The notes: a model not told the origin generated them from the sequence alone. Numbered from the stretch's first letter, positions 6,974 to 14,356 are shown. The stretch is DNA of 31,943 bases from an uncultured Faecalibacterium sp. (GCA_934518555.1 CAKSXW010000017.1:1-31943), one strand, 5' to 3'. A program made the numbers and translations.

Positions 6974-7018
6974 GCAGCGAGCCCTCCCGGAGTGTTTCCG
7001 GGAGGGCTCGCTTTTTGT
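6974..7018. terminator. Strong bidirectional terminator (secretion operon / glmS)
   Basis: A perfect 16-bp stem (6976-6991 with 6997-7012), a 5-nt loop and a T-run to 7017 terminate the plus-strand operon. Read on the minus strand the same stem is followed by GCTTTTTATTT, so it also serves glmS, whose stop lies about 80 bp away. Confidence 0.92.
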
Positions 7019-7095
7019 TGTAATTTTTAACGGGGAAAGTCATGGCCCCAGGCCAAAGCGGCCTCACAGGCCCCTGTATGCCCCTCTGACAGGCG

Positions 7096-8916
7096 TTACT
7101 CTACGGTGACGCTCTTTGCCAGGTTCCGGGGCTTATCCACATCACAGCCCCTCAGCACCGCCATATAGTAGGCGAACAGCTGCAGGGGCACGATGAGCTG
7201 CAGGGGCATCAGCAGGTCCTCGTAGTCGTCCAGACGCACCACGGCATCTGCCACCCCCTCCGGCACCGGGGCGTCCTTTGTGGTAAACAGCAGCACTCGG
7301 GCTCCCCGGCTCTTGGTCTCCTTGGCGTTGGACAGGGTCTTTTCATACACCTGCTTCTGGGTAGCCAGGGCGATCACCGGCACCCCGTCGGTGATCAGGC
7401 TAATGGTGCCGTGCTTCAGCTCCCCGGCGGCGTAGGCGTCGGAGTGTACATAGCTGATCTCCTTCAGCTTCAGGCTGCCCTCCAGGGAAAGGGCGTAGTC
7501 GAAGCCCCGGCCGATGAAAAAGCAGCTCTGGGTATTCACGCAGCGGCTGGCCAGGTACTTGATCTGCTGGCAGTCTGCCAGACGCTTCCGGATCACCTCC
7601 GGGGCCTCCAGCAGCTTGGCGGTGTAGTGCCGGGTCTGGGCCTCCGTCAGGGTGCCCCGGGCGTAGGCCAGCCGCAGGGCAAACAGGTACAGCACACACA
7701 GCTGCACCATATAGGCCTTGGTGGAGGCCACAGCGATCTCCGGCCCGGCGTAGGTGTACATCACATAGTCTGCAGCCCGGGCGATGGAGCTGCCCACCAC
7801 GTTGACGATGGCCAGCACCGGCACCCCCCGGCTCTTGGCCAGTTTGAGGGCCGCTAGGGTATCGCTGGTCTCCCCGGACTGGCTGATGATGACCACCAGG
7901 TCCCGGGGGCTCAGGATGGGGTCCCGATACCGGAACTCGCTGGCAATGTCCACCTCTGCCGGCACCCGGGCCAGGGTCTCAATGGCCGCCTTGCCCACCA
8001 TGCCTGCGTGCATGGCGGTGCCGCAGCCCACCAGGTGCACCGTGCCGATGTTCCGCAGCATCTCATCTGTCAGCCCCGGCACTTGCAGCTCCGGCAGGCC
8101 CTGTTCCACCCGGGGGCTTACGGTGGCGGTAATGGCCTCCGGCTGTTCGTGGATCTCCTTCAGCATAAAATGGGGGTAGCCGCCTTTTTCTGCTGCCTCC
8201 ATGTCCCAATCTGCTGTAAGGACCTGCCGCTGCACCGGCTCCCCGAACTCGTTGTAAAAGCGGATGCCCTCAGCCCGGCACACCGCCATGTCCCCTTCTT
8301 CCAGCACGCTGTAGCGACGGGTGTACTGGAGCAGGGCCGGGATGTCCGAGGCCACAAAGCTCTCTCCTCCCCCCCAACCCACGATCAAGGGGCTTTCTCG
8401 TTTTACTGCAAAGATGGTGTCCGGGTAGTCCCGGAACAGCACCGCCAGGGCGTAGCTGCCCCGGACCTTGGCCAGGGCCTGCTGCAATGCCTGCAGCGGC
8501 TCCCCTTTGTAGCAGCTGTCGATGAGCTTTACCAGCACCTCGGTGTCGGTCTCGCTCTCAAAGGTGTAGCCCTGGGTCATCAGCCGTGCCTTCAGCACCC
8601 CGTAGTTCTCGATGATGCCGTTGTGGACGATGCTGACCCTGGGGGTGGAATGGGGGTGGCTGTTCACGTCACTGGGCTCCCCATGGGTAGCCCACCGGGT
8701 ATGACCGATGCCGCAGCCGCTTTGGGGCAGGGCCTGGGCCTCCAGCTTTTGCCGCAGCATTTCCAGCCGCCCCTTGCTTTTTACCACACGGATGCTGTTG
8801 CCCTCTGCCAGGGCCACCCCGGCAGAGTCGTATCCACGATATTCCAGTTTTTCCAGACCATCCAACAGCACAGACTGGGCATTGCGCTTTCCCACATAAC
8901 CTACGATGCCACACAT
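7096..8916 (-). CDS. glmS: Glutamine--fructose-6-phosphate aminotransferase (isomerizing)
   Basis: 606 residues, the usual length. It converts fructose-6-phosphate and glutamine to glucosamine-6-phosphate, the first step to UDP-GlcNAc and peptidoglycan. The mature N-terminus begins CGIVGYVG, so the catalytic cysteine is residue 2. The start at 8916 is therefore preferred over the in-frame ATG five codons upstream, and GGAGGT sits 7 nt before it. The glutaminase part includes GHTRWATHG and HNGIIENY. Two SIS sugar-isomerase domains follow (SQSGETSDT, then ASTKAY), and the end is DKPRNLAKSVTVE, as expected. The gene is controlled by the upstream glmS ribozyme. Confidence 0.97.
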   Translation of the reverse strand: MCGIVGYVGKRNAQSVLLDGLEKLEYRGYDSAGVALAEGNSIRVVKSKGRLEMLRQKLEAQALPQSGCGIGHTRWATHGEPSDVNSHPHSTPRVSIVHNGIIENYGVLKARLMTQGYTFESETDTEVLVKLIDSCYKGEPLQALQQALAKVRGSYALAVLFRDYPDTIFAVKRESPLIVGWGGGESFVASDIPALLQYTRRYSVLEEGDMAVCRAEGIRFYNEFGEPVQRQVLTADWDMEAAEKGGYPHFMLKEIHEQPEAITATVSPRVEQGLPELQVPGLTDEMLRNIGTVHLVGCGTAMHAGMVGKAAIETLARVPAEVDIASEFRYRDPILSPRDLVVIISQSGETSDTLAALKLAKSRGVPVLAIVNVVGSSIARAADYVMYTYAGPEIAVASTKAYMVQLCVLYLFALRLAYARGTLTEAQTRHYTAKLLEAPEVIRKRLADCQQIKYLASRCVNTQSCFFIGRGFDYALSLEGSLKLKEISYVHSDAYAAGELKHGTISLITDGVPVIALATQKQVYEKTLSNAKETKSRGARVLLFTTKDAPVPEGVADAVVRLDDYEDLLMPLQLIVPLQLFAYYMAVLRGCDVDKPRNLAKSVTVE

Positions 8917-8933
8917 ACAAAACACCTCCATGC

Positions 8934-8970
8934 CGACAGCCTCCCTGCAAAAAACAGGGGCAGGGCTGTC
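8934..8970 (-). other. Hairpin between the glmS ribozyme and the glmS ribosome-binding site
   Basis: GACAGCC and GGCTGTC arms (8934-8940 and 8964-8970) with inner CTGC/GCAG pairs enclose a T6 loop. It lies just upstream of the Shine-Dalgarno. It could affect translation or stability of the cleaved mRNA; no known element was recognised. Confidence 0.4.
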
Positions 8971-9006
8971 AGCTTCCCTCTTGTATTTGTTCTTGTATGG
9001 CTTGCT

Positions 9007-9152
9007 TTGAAAGGATCTGTTCCGGTATTACTGCCGGTTTTTGCCTTTCGCTGCGGCTGGTCTAGCCCTCAGCCGGAGAAACATCCGCCGAATGCTTCGA
9101 TGATCCCTCTCCTCGTCACCCTCACGGCTGTCACCCGTGTGGCCCGGCGCTT
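9007..9152 (-). ncRNA. glmS ribozyme (GlcN6P-activated self-cleaving riboswitch)
   Basis: Read on the minus strand, the cleavage-site context A|GCGCC lies at 9151|9150-9146. A hairpin follows (CACGG/CCGTG), then GTGACGAGG, ATCATCGAA and ATTCGGCGGATG, which match the conserved core of known glmS ribozymes. A P4-type element follows: AAAGG ... CCGG loop CCGG ... CCTTT (down to 9010). Binding of glucosamine-6-phosphate triggers cleavage and lowers glmS mRNA. It sits between a strong promoter and glmS, exactly where the class is found. Confidence 0.92.
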
Positions 9153-9195
9153 TGCGTCAACGGTGTGGTCTGCATCCCCTCTCTTTCGATGGCAG

Positions 9196-9224
9196 ATTAT
9201 ACCACATCTTATTCTGGGATGCAA
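9196..9224 (-). promoter_or_regulatory. glmS promoter
   Basis: On the minus strand TTGCAT (9219-9224), a 17-bp spacer and TATAAT (9196-9201), with TGG directly before the -10 box giving an extended -10. Predicted start is near 9189, about 40 nt before the ribozyme cleavage site, so a short 5' fragment is released on cleavage. Confidence 0.85.
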
Positions 9225-9236
9225 CTCTTTTTTCCC

Positions 9237-9794
9237 TCAGCGGCCTCCCAGCATCCGGTGCAGCTTGGGCTGCCACACCAGGCGGTACACCGCCAGCAGG
9301 TTCCGCAGGGCCCGGTCGTAGAGCAAAAAGGCCACATTTCCCATGGCCACTGTGGCCAGGGTCACCGCCAGGGCGGTGCCCCGCAGCTCCCGGGCAATGC
9401 TGCCTGCCGGGATCAAAAGCAGCAGCAGACCGTACATGGCGGCAATGGCACCGTTGCACAGCAGCAGCTTGCAGGCCCACCGCAGCACCGCCGGGCGCAC
9501 CCGGTCGAACCAGGGCTTTGCCAGAGGGTAGTACCCCAGCAAAAACACAAAGATCAGGGCCACCTCTTTGTCCGGCACAAATAAAATCGCCAGCAGGCTC
9601 ACCGCAGCGTAGGCGGTAAGGGCCATAGGACGGCCGCATTCCACACACACCGTTGCGATCAAGAACCCTGCCAGCGCAGGCGCAATAAACATAGCAATGG
9701 GGATCACAGCCCCCAGCAGCATCAGGGCGACGCACAGGGCCGCCGCCATGCCGCAGTAGGCCATGGTCCAGCTTTTTCGGTTTTGTTTTTTCAT
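9237..9794 (-). CDS. Polytopic membrane protein, ECF S-component-like, function unknown
   Basis: 185 residues, almost entirely hydrophobic, with about five or six predicted helices. It starts with a basic MKKQNRKSW then MAYCGMAAALCVALMLLG. The last part is amphipathic and ends KLHRMLGGR. The overall shape resembles substrate-binding (S) components of energy-coupling-factor transporters, but no vitamin-specific motif was recognised. The ATG overlaps the stop of the upstream gene (ATGA), so the two are coupled; an in-frame TTG four codons earlier is less likely. No terminator is visible before the glmS promoter, which begins about 13 bp downstream. Confidence 0.75.
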   Translation of the reverse strand: MKKQNRKSWTMAYCGMAAALCVALMLLGAVIPIAMFIAPALAGFLIATVCVECGRPMALTAYAAVSLLAILFVPDKEVALIFVFLLGYYPLAKPWFDRVRPAVLRWACKLLLCNGAIAAMYGLLLLLIPAGSIARELRGTALAVTLATVAMGNVAFLLYDRALRNLLAVYRLVWQPKLHRMLGGR

Positions 9795-10660
9795 GGGATC
9801 TCCCAATTGTCCTGCTCGGTGCCGTCCTCCAGCGGATCCACCGCATGGTGCAGGCCCAGCAGCATGATGTTATCCAGCAGGCTGCGGTTCAGCTTGATAT
9901 CCAGCATCCCGTACACTCGCATCAGGTCGTTGGCAGCTGCCAAAGCCTGGCGACGGGCGTTTTCCATGGCTGCTGCCTGGCTGGTCAGGTCGTTGATCAC
10001 AAACACGTTGTAGCGGCCTGCCCGGCGGTCAGCCTCAAACTTTTCCGCCTTGTGGATGAGGTAAAAAATGCGGCCGATGCTGCTGCCAATGTACCGCATA
10101 CTCTTGCGCTGGCTGGGGTCATCGATGGCCAGGGTGGAGTACAGGGCCCCGTAGATGTTGCTCATGGGCTCTGCCGCCAGGTTGTAGTTCCGGGCGTGGA
10201 GGCTCATCTGCACCAGGGCCTGCTCCCGTTCCTGGACGAACAGCCGCTCCAGCCCCGGGTTTGCCTCCACGGTGCGCTGGTAGGCACGGCGCAGCAGCAG
10301 ACGGTCCAGGCTGCGGCGCAGCCGTTTTACCGGACGCAGGTCCTGGGGGGCCTGGTCCTGCAGGTCGTGCCAGCCCAGCAGCACCTCTACCTGGGCCGCC
10401 AGATGGATGCCCTGGGTCTGGCACATGAGCTTGCGCCAGCACAGGGTGCCGGGCACTCGCTGCCGCTGGCAGGTGGCAATGCGCCCGGCCAGGCTGTCTG
10501 ACAAGATGGCAAACAGCACCCCGTTGTACCGCAGCAGATGGCAGGCGTACAGGCCATATTCCTTGTACAGCTGCCGCCGCACTCCTCGGAGATACTGGAG
10601 GTAGATATTATAATCACGGATGGTCAACTCCGGAAGATAGGGTTTCATTCGACCCTTCAT
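9791..10660 (-). CDS. DUF5685-like protein
   Basis: 289 residues. The N-terminal pattern MKGRMKPYLPELTIRDY, then a tract of basic and hydrophobic helices, fits DUF5685-type proteins of Clostridia, which typically begin MFGY-RP-KPELKVREYE. Their function is not established. The protein is mainly alpha-helical with scattered cysteines (CQRQRVPGTLCWRKLMC region). The open frame continues to 10765, but a good promoter at 10714-10742 lies inside that extension. I therefore start at 10660, with AAAGGA about 12 nt upstream. An alternative start at 10765 has AAGGTGAG 8 nt before it and cannot be excluded. It is translationally coupled to the membrane protein downstream. Confidence 0.72.
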   Translation of the reverse strand: MKGRMKPYLPELTIRDYNIYLQYLRGVRRQLYKEYGLYACHLLRYNGVLFAILSDSLAGRIATCQRQRVPGTLCWRKLMCQTQGIHLAAQVEVLLGWHDLQDQAPQDLRPVKRLRRSLDRLLLRRAYQRTVEANPGLERLFVQEREQALVQMSLHARNYNLAAEPMSNIYGALYSTLAIDDPSQRKSMRYIGSSIGRIFYLIHKAEKFEADRRAGRYNVFVINDLTSQAAAMENARRQALAAANDLMRVYGMLDIKLNRSLLDNIMLLGLHHAVDPLEDGTEQDNWEIP

Positions 10661-10713
10661 AGGGGGCACCGTTCCTTTCTGCCACAGACCGCACAAGTCA
10701 TGGTAATAAGGTA

Positions 10714-10742
10714 AGTATAATCCATTTTGTACCGCTGTGCAA
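10714..10742 (-). promoter_or_regulatory. Promoter of the DUF5685-like / membrane protein pair
   Basis: Minus-strand TTGCAC (10737-10742), 17 bp, TATACT (10714-10719). Predicted start near 10707 leaves a leader of about 47 nt before the ATG at 10660. Confidence 0.75.
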
Positions 10743-10895
10743 CGGTAGGATTGTAAATTCTCCATGAATTTGTCTCACCTTGTTCAGGCTTTGTGCACAA
10801 CATCTCATAAAACTTTGTTTGTGTGCGTCTTTTTCTCCGGCAGGCATTGTTTGGTCATTCGTTCCGGAATTGCCCCGGTTTTTCCGGCAACGATG
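10743..10895. other. Intergenic stretch without a recognised gene
   Basis: Between the DUF5685-like promoter and the terminator of the RNA methyltransferase there are only short frames on both strands, and none has a convincing ribosome-binding site and product. I see no RNA gene here. Confidence 0.5.
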
Positions 10896-10931
10896 CAAAA
10901 AGCCGCACCGGAATTTTCCGGTGCGGCTTTT
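10896..10931 (-). terminator. Terminator of the THUMP methyltransferase gene
   Basis: A 16-bp near-perfect inverted repeat (10898-10913 with 10916-10931). On the minus strand its right arm ends in TTTTT. It sits 36 bp after the methyltransferase stop and closes the mazG-to-methyltransferase cluster. Confidence 0.88.
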
Positions 10932-10966
10932 GGATGCAGTCAGGGGGCTTTTGCGCCCGGCAAGGC

Positions 10967-12163
10967 TCAGCCCTTGCGGTCCACCCGACGCTTGCCGTCA
11001 AAGCCAGTTTTGGGCATGGGCTTTGCGGTGTGCTCAAACTTGGGTGCGTTGTAGTACATATACAGCTGGCAGGGGATCATGCCGTTGTACATCTTGCGGC
11101 GTTTGTTGGCACGCTTGCCGTAGTGGGCCTCAAAGTCCATGTCGGCAGTAATGGCGTAGACCCCGGCGCAGGGGTGGGCCTCCATCTGCTGGCCCAGGGT
11201 CCGGGCCAGCTTGGCGGCCCCCTCAATGGTGCCCAGACGCTCGCCGTAAGGGGGGTTGGTCAGCACGATGGCCTCCGGTTTTGCGGCAAAGGCAGCCACA
11301 TCGGCCACCTCAAAGTGGCAGCGGTTCTCCACGCCAGCCAGCTTGGCGTTGGCGTTGGCCAGGGCCACGGCAGCCGGGTCGATGTCATAGCCAAAGGCCT
11401 CAAAGCCCACGTCCAGCTTGGACTCTGCCAGGGCCTTCTGCCGCTGCTGGGCCCAGACGGCGGCAGGCACAAAGCTGTAACGCTCGGCGGCAAAGCGGCG
11501 CTTCAGGCCCGGGGCAATGTTCATGGCCTTCTGGGCGGCTTCGATCAGCAGGGTGCCGCTGCCGCAGAAGGGGTCCTCCACCAGGCTGTCCCGGCGCACA
11601 CGGCCCAGGTCCGCAATGGTGGCCGCCAGGGTCTCCCGGAGGGGAGCCTCCATGGCGTTGCGGCGGTAGCCACGCTTGTGGAGGCCCTCGCCGGTGGTGT
11701 CCAGGGTGATCTCACAGACGTTCTTCCGCAGCATAAAGCGGATCTTATACTCGGTGCCGCTCTCCGGCAGCACCGAGGTGTGGTGCTTGTTCATCAGCCG
11801 CTTGACCACAGCCTTTTTGATGATGCTCTGGCAGGCAGGCACGCTGGTGAGCTGGCTGTCCAGCGAGGAGCCGTTGACCGGGAAGGCGGCGTCGGCCGGC
11901 AGCAGCTCCTCCCAGGGGATGCTGTAGACCCCGTCGAACAGCTCGTCGAAGGTGGTGGCCTTGTACCGGGCCAGCAGCAGCATCACACGCTCCACGGTAC
12001 GCAGGTTCAGGTTGGCGGCAGCGATCATCTCGGCCCCACCGGAAAAGGTCAGGCGGCCGTCATCCACCCGGATGTTCTCGGCGCCGATGCGGGTCAGCTC
12101 AAATTTTGCGGTGGACTCGCACCCAAAAAAGCAGGGAGCGATCAGTTCAAATTTTGCGGGCAT
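10967..12163 (-). CDS. THUMP domain-containing class I RNA methyltransferase (RlmL/YpsC family)
   Basis: 398 residues. An N-terminal ferredoxin-like/THUMP region (about 1-160) precedes a Rossmann methyltransferase domain. Motif I is DPFCGSGTLLIEAA, the acidic motif is FGYDIDP, and the catalytic motif is NPPYGERL, typical of N2-guanine or other exocyclic-amine methylation of 23S rRNA. The C-terminus is strongly basic (RRVDRKG), fitting RNA binding. The exact target nucleotide is unknown. AAAGGA precedes the ATG by 5 nt. It lies downstream of the S1-domain gene across a hairpin terminator and has no obvious promoter of its own, so it probably depends on read-through. Confidence 0.9.
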   Translation of the reverse strand: MPAKFELIAPCFFGCESTAKFELTRIGAENIRVDDGRLTFSGGAEMIAAANLNLRTVERVMLLLARYKATTFDELFDGVYSIPWEELLPADAAFPVNGSSLDSQLTSVPACQSIIKKAVVKRLMNKHHTSVLPESGTEYKIRFMLRKNVCEITLDTTGEGLHKRGYRRNAMEAPLRETLAATIADLGRVRRDSLVEDPFCGSGTLLIEAAQKAMNIAPGLKRRFAAERYSFVPAAVWAQQRQKALAESKLDVGFEAFGYDIDPAAVALANANAKLAGVENRCHFEVADVAAFAAKPEAIVLTNPPYGERLGTIEGAAKLARTLGQQMEAHPCAGVYAITADMDFEAHYGKRANKRRKMYNGMIPCQLYMYYNAPKFEHTAKPMPKTGFDGKRRVDRKG

Positions 12164-12190
12164 TGTGGTTCCTTTCTTTTGTTTCCGGCG

Positions 12191-12226
12191 AAAAAACAGA
12201 CCTGTCCGACCAGGGACAGGCCTGTT
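12191..12226 (-). terminator. Terminator/attenuator between the S1-domain gene and the methyltransferase gene
   Basis: On the minus strand a 13-bp stem (one G-U) with a 4- to 6-nt loop is followed by TTTTTT. It ends about 28 nt before the methyltransferase ATG, so leakiness would set the level of that gene. Confidence 0.8.
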
Positions 12227-12247
12227 CCATACATTGTGATGGGTGGG

Positions 12248-12796
12248 TCAGCGGCCACGACGGCTCCGGGGGGCATAGCCGCCGCCCCGGCGGTTGTTGG
12301 TCTCGTGGTCCAGGTCCGCCATCTTTTCCTCACTCTGGCTCTTGAAGCGGCTCATCATGTCCTCAAAGCTCAGGTTGTCGGAACGGGCCGGGGCCTTGGG
12401 CTGCCACACACGGGGGGCTGCCTCCCGGGCCGGGCCACGGCCCCCTTCACGGGGGGGACGACCGCCGCTGCGGCCGCCGCCAAAGTGGCCGCCCTCCCGG
12501 GGACCATTGGGCCGTCCGCCGGGGCGAGGGCCTGCAGGGCCACGGCCTTCCCGGGCAGGGGGCGGCAGTAGCCGCTTGATGGACAGGGCGATCTTGCCGT
12601 CCGGTGCAACGTTGATGACCTGCACCTTTACGGTATCTCCATCGTGGAGGACCGTCGCAATGTCCTGCACGAACTCGTTCGACACCTCGGAAATGTGGAC
12701 CATGCCCACCCGGCCTTCCGGCAGGGCAACAAATGCACCAAAGGGCTTTACGCCGGTGACACGGCCCTCAAAAACGTTTCCAACCTCAATTGCCAA
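12248..12796 (-). CDS. S1 RNA-binding domain protein (YabR/YugI-like) with RG-rich tail
   Basis: 182 residues. The first 75 form a single S1 OB fold: VGNVFEGRVTGVKPFGAFVAL, then HISEVS and KIALSIKRL. The remainder is a low-complexity Arg/Gly/Pro tail with repeated RGP, GGR and REGG units, then a short helical piece (FEDMMSRFKSQSEEKMADL) and a basic end. It corresponds in position to Bacillus yabR, downstream of divIC. Likely role: RNA or ribosome binding and translation control. The start codon is TTG at 12796 with AGGAG 9 nt upstream; no ATG is available at the domain start. Confidence 0.88.
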   Translation of the reverse strand: MAIEVGNVFEGRVTGVKPFGAFVALPEGRVGMVHISEVSNEFVQDIATVLHDGDTVKVQVINVAPDGKIALSIKRLLPPPAREGRGPAGPRPGGRPNGPREGGHFGGGRSGGRPPREGGRGPAREAAPRVWQPKAPARSDNLSFEDMMSRFKSQSEEKMADLDHETNNRRGGGYAPRSRRGR

Positions 12797-12843
12797 AGCT
12801 CAATACTCCTTGTTTTCCAAATAAAATGGTGCCTGCCGCAAGC

Positions 12844-13149
12844 TCACTTCCCCGTTACATCCACAAAGATGCGCTCGTTGGGGGCGGCATAGTTGTAAGA
12901 GTCCCGGGCCACCCATTCGGTGATCTGGTCCGAGTCGCCGCTGAGGATCCGCTGCATCTCCTCGTTTTCCGTCTGCTGCTGGGCGATCTGCTGGTTCAGC
13001 GTTTCCAGCTCCGCACGCTTGGAGCTGATGGTGACCTGATTGGAGATATAGGCAGCCAGCATACTCAGCAGCATCAGGACAAAAAACAGCCGGGCCAGGG
13101 TCTTGCCCACTGCGTTTTTCTTGCGTTTTTTCGTCGTCTGATTTGCCAT
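12844..13149 (-). CDS. divIC: Septum formation initiator family protein DivIC
   Basis: 101 residues with the FtsB/DivIC layout. A basic cytosolic N-terminus (NQTTKKRKKN) precedes one membrane helix (about 19-36), then a periplasmic-side coiled coil rich in Glu/Gln (about 42-68), and a short domain ending NERIFVDVTGK. It would act in the divisome with FtsL and DivIB. Its place between yabQ and yabR-like genes matches the Bacillus gene order. The ATG at 13149 has a G-rich stretch 8 nt upstream. Two in-frame upstream ATGs (for MGVRI and MACSR) would give slightly longer N-termini; I prefer the start that leaves the usual short basic tail. Confidence 0.87.
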   Translation of the reverse strand: MANQTTKKRKKNAVGKTLARLFFVLMLLSMLAAYISNQVTISSKRAELETLNQQIAQQQTENEEMQRILSGDSDQITEWVARDSYNYAAPNERIFVDVTGK

Positions 13150-13195
13150 GATACGCACCCCCATCCCAGCTGCAGCCCTGCTGCAAGCCATGCTC

Positions 13196-13669
13196 TTACT
13201 TTGATACGTATGAATTATACAACAGGGGGTGCTGGTTTGGCAAGCTCTTTTTCTGATTTTTTGCGGTTCTTTTTGCGTTCCGGCGTAGTTTGCGCTCCTC
13301 CCGGCCTGCCCTGTGCCGCCGGGCCAGGGGCTGCACCACCCGGTGCCCCAACAGCCGGAAGGGCAGCCCCAGCAGCCACAGCAGCCGCCCTTCCAGCCAC
13401 TGCACCGGGGGCCCCACCAGGCTCCGGGCTCCGGCGGCCCCGGCAAAGGCGGCTGCCAGCATATACCACCGCAGCACCCCGGCACAGCTGGCCCCGGCAG
13501 CGTAGCTCTGGGTGCCCAGCAGCAGGGCCCCCACCAGGGCCATGTCCGGCAAAAAGGCTCTGGGCCCCCGGACCGGAAAAAGCCCCCGGGCGGCTCCCAG
13601 CACTGCCCCCAGGGCACCGCAGGCGGCCATCTCCCGGCCCAGGGCCCCGGGGGGCGGTACCGGCAGCAT
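13196..13669 (-). CDS. yabQ: Spore cortex biosynthesis protein YabQ-like
   Basis: 157 residues. Several hydrophobic helices with glycine- and alanine-rich spacing (GALGAVLGAARG, DMALVGALLLG, RWYMLAAAFAGAAG) are followed by a strongly basic C-terminus. This fits YabQ, a membrane protein needed for cortex formation in Bacillus spores. The call leans on position directly after yabP and before divIC. The ATG overlaps the yabP stop (TGATG), which implies translational coupling; an in-frame TTG seven codons upstream is an alternative start. The very high GC of this gene relative to its family may reflect relaxed constraint. Confidence 0.75.
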   Translation of the reverse strand: MLPVPPPGALGREMAACGALGAVLGAARGLFPVRGPRAFLPDMALVGALLLGTQSYAAGASCAGVLRWYMLAAAFAGAAGARSLVGPPVQWLEGRLLWLLGLPFRLLGHRVVQPLARRHRAGREERKLRRNAKRTAKNQKKSLPNQHPLLYNSYVSK

Positions 13670-13953
13670 CAGCCCAGCAGCCGACGCCAAAAGCCGCCGG
13701 CAGGGGCATTGCGGGTGTATTCCAGCCGGTCCAGCCGGCCGGTGAGCTTGGCCTGCCCGGCCTCCAGGTCCAAGGACACCACACTGAGCTGGGCCCCGGC
13801 CAGGTGCAGGGTGCCGCAGCCGGTCTCCAGGGCCGCTGCCTCGGCGTTGCAGTGCAGCACCCGGCGCACTCCGGTGACGGTCAGCTGGTTCCGGCCCTCC
13901 AGGATCAGGTCATGGGGCAGGGGCTGTTCCGGTTTTTCAAGGGGTTTTGACAT
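13669..13953 (-). CDS. yabP: Sporulation protein YabP-like
   Basis: 94 residues, close to the normal YabP length. The core LILEGRNQLTVTGVRRVL, then LETGCGTLHLAG and GQAKLTGRLDRLEYT, is the YabP/YqfC beta-rich pattern. In Bacillus it acts with YabQ in spore coat or cortex formation. AAGGAG lies 7 nt before the ATG. It follows the rqcP gene and overlaps yabQ. Whether the host sporulates cannot be told from this window. Confidence 0.88.
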   Translation of the reverse strand: MSKPLEKPEQPLPHDLILEGRNQLTVTGVRRVLHCNAEAAALETGCGTLHLAGAQLSVVSLDLEAGQAKLTGRLDRLEYTRNAPAGGFWRRLLG

Positions 13954-14000
13954 AGGCAGGCTCCTTCCTTTCAGAGCATCCTATGCCGGGGGCCGGGGTC

Positions 14001-14279
14001 TTATTCCGGCCGGGGGTCCGTGGCCAGCGGCGCAGGCTGCTCCAGGATCTCGTACATTTCCCGTGCCACGTCCTTGGTCCGGGGCTCCACATCCGACAGC
14101 ACCCGGACCTTGATGGGACGGTTGCCGAAGGTGACCTCGATGATGTCCCCGGCGTTGACGGCCTGGCTGGCCTTGGCCACCTTGCCGTTGATGAGGATGC
14201 GGCCTGCATCCGCCACTTCGTTGGCCACGGTGCGCCGCTTGATGAGCCGGGAGACCTTGAGATATTTATCCAGTCGCAT
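14001..14279 (-). CDS. rqcP: RNA-binding S4 domain protein RqcP (YabO/Hsp15 family)
   Basis: 92 residues. The S4 domain is complete: MRLDKYLKVSRLIKRRTVA, then GRILINGKVAKASQAVNAGDIIEV. RqcP works with RqcH on split 50S subunits, adding alanine tails to stalled nascent chains in ribosome quality control. A strong AAGGAGGA lies upstream of the ATG. It keeps the Bacillus order mazG-(hup)-yabO-yabP-yabQ. A terminator hairpin separates it from hup, so expression probably depends on read-through. Confidence 0.92.
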   Translation of the reverse strand: MRLDKYLKVSRLIKRRTVANEVADAGRILINGKVAKASQAVNAGDIIEVTFGNRPIKVRVLSDVEPRTKDVAREMYEILEQPAPLATDPRPE

Positions 14280-14302
14280 AGGGTTTTCCTCCTTGATCTG
14301 TA

Positions 14303-14347
14303 CAAAAAACGCCGCCGCACCTTTTGGCAGGCAGCGGCGGCAAAAAA
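14303..14347 (-). terminator. Terminator after hup
   Basis: An 8-bp GC stem (14311-14318 with 14334-14341) with a partly paired loop is followed on the minus strand by GTTTTTTG. It should end most mazG-hup transcripts while letting some polymerase through to rqcP. Confidence 0.82.
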
Positions 14348-14356
14348 GACTGCAGC

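Noticed and set aside
10823..12571. 582-codon plus-strand frame opposite the methyltransferase and S1 genes
   Set aside because: Its composition follows the antisense of two real genes and the intergenic terminators; no domain is visible.
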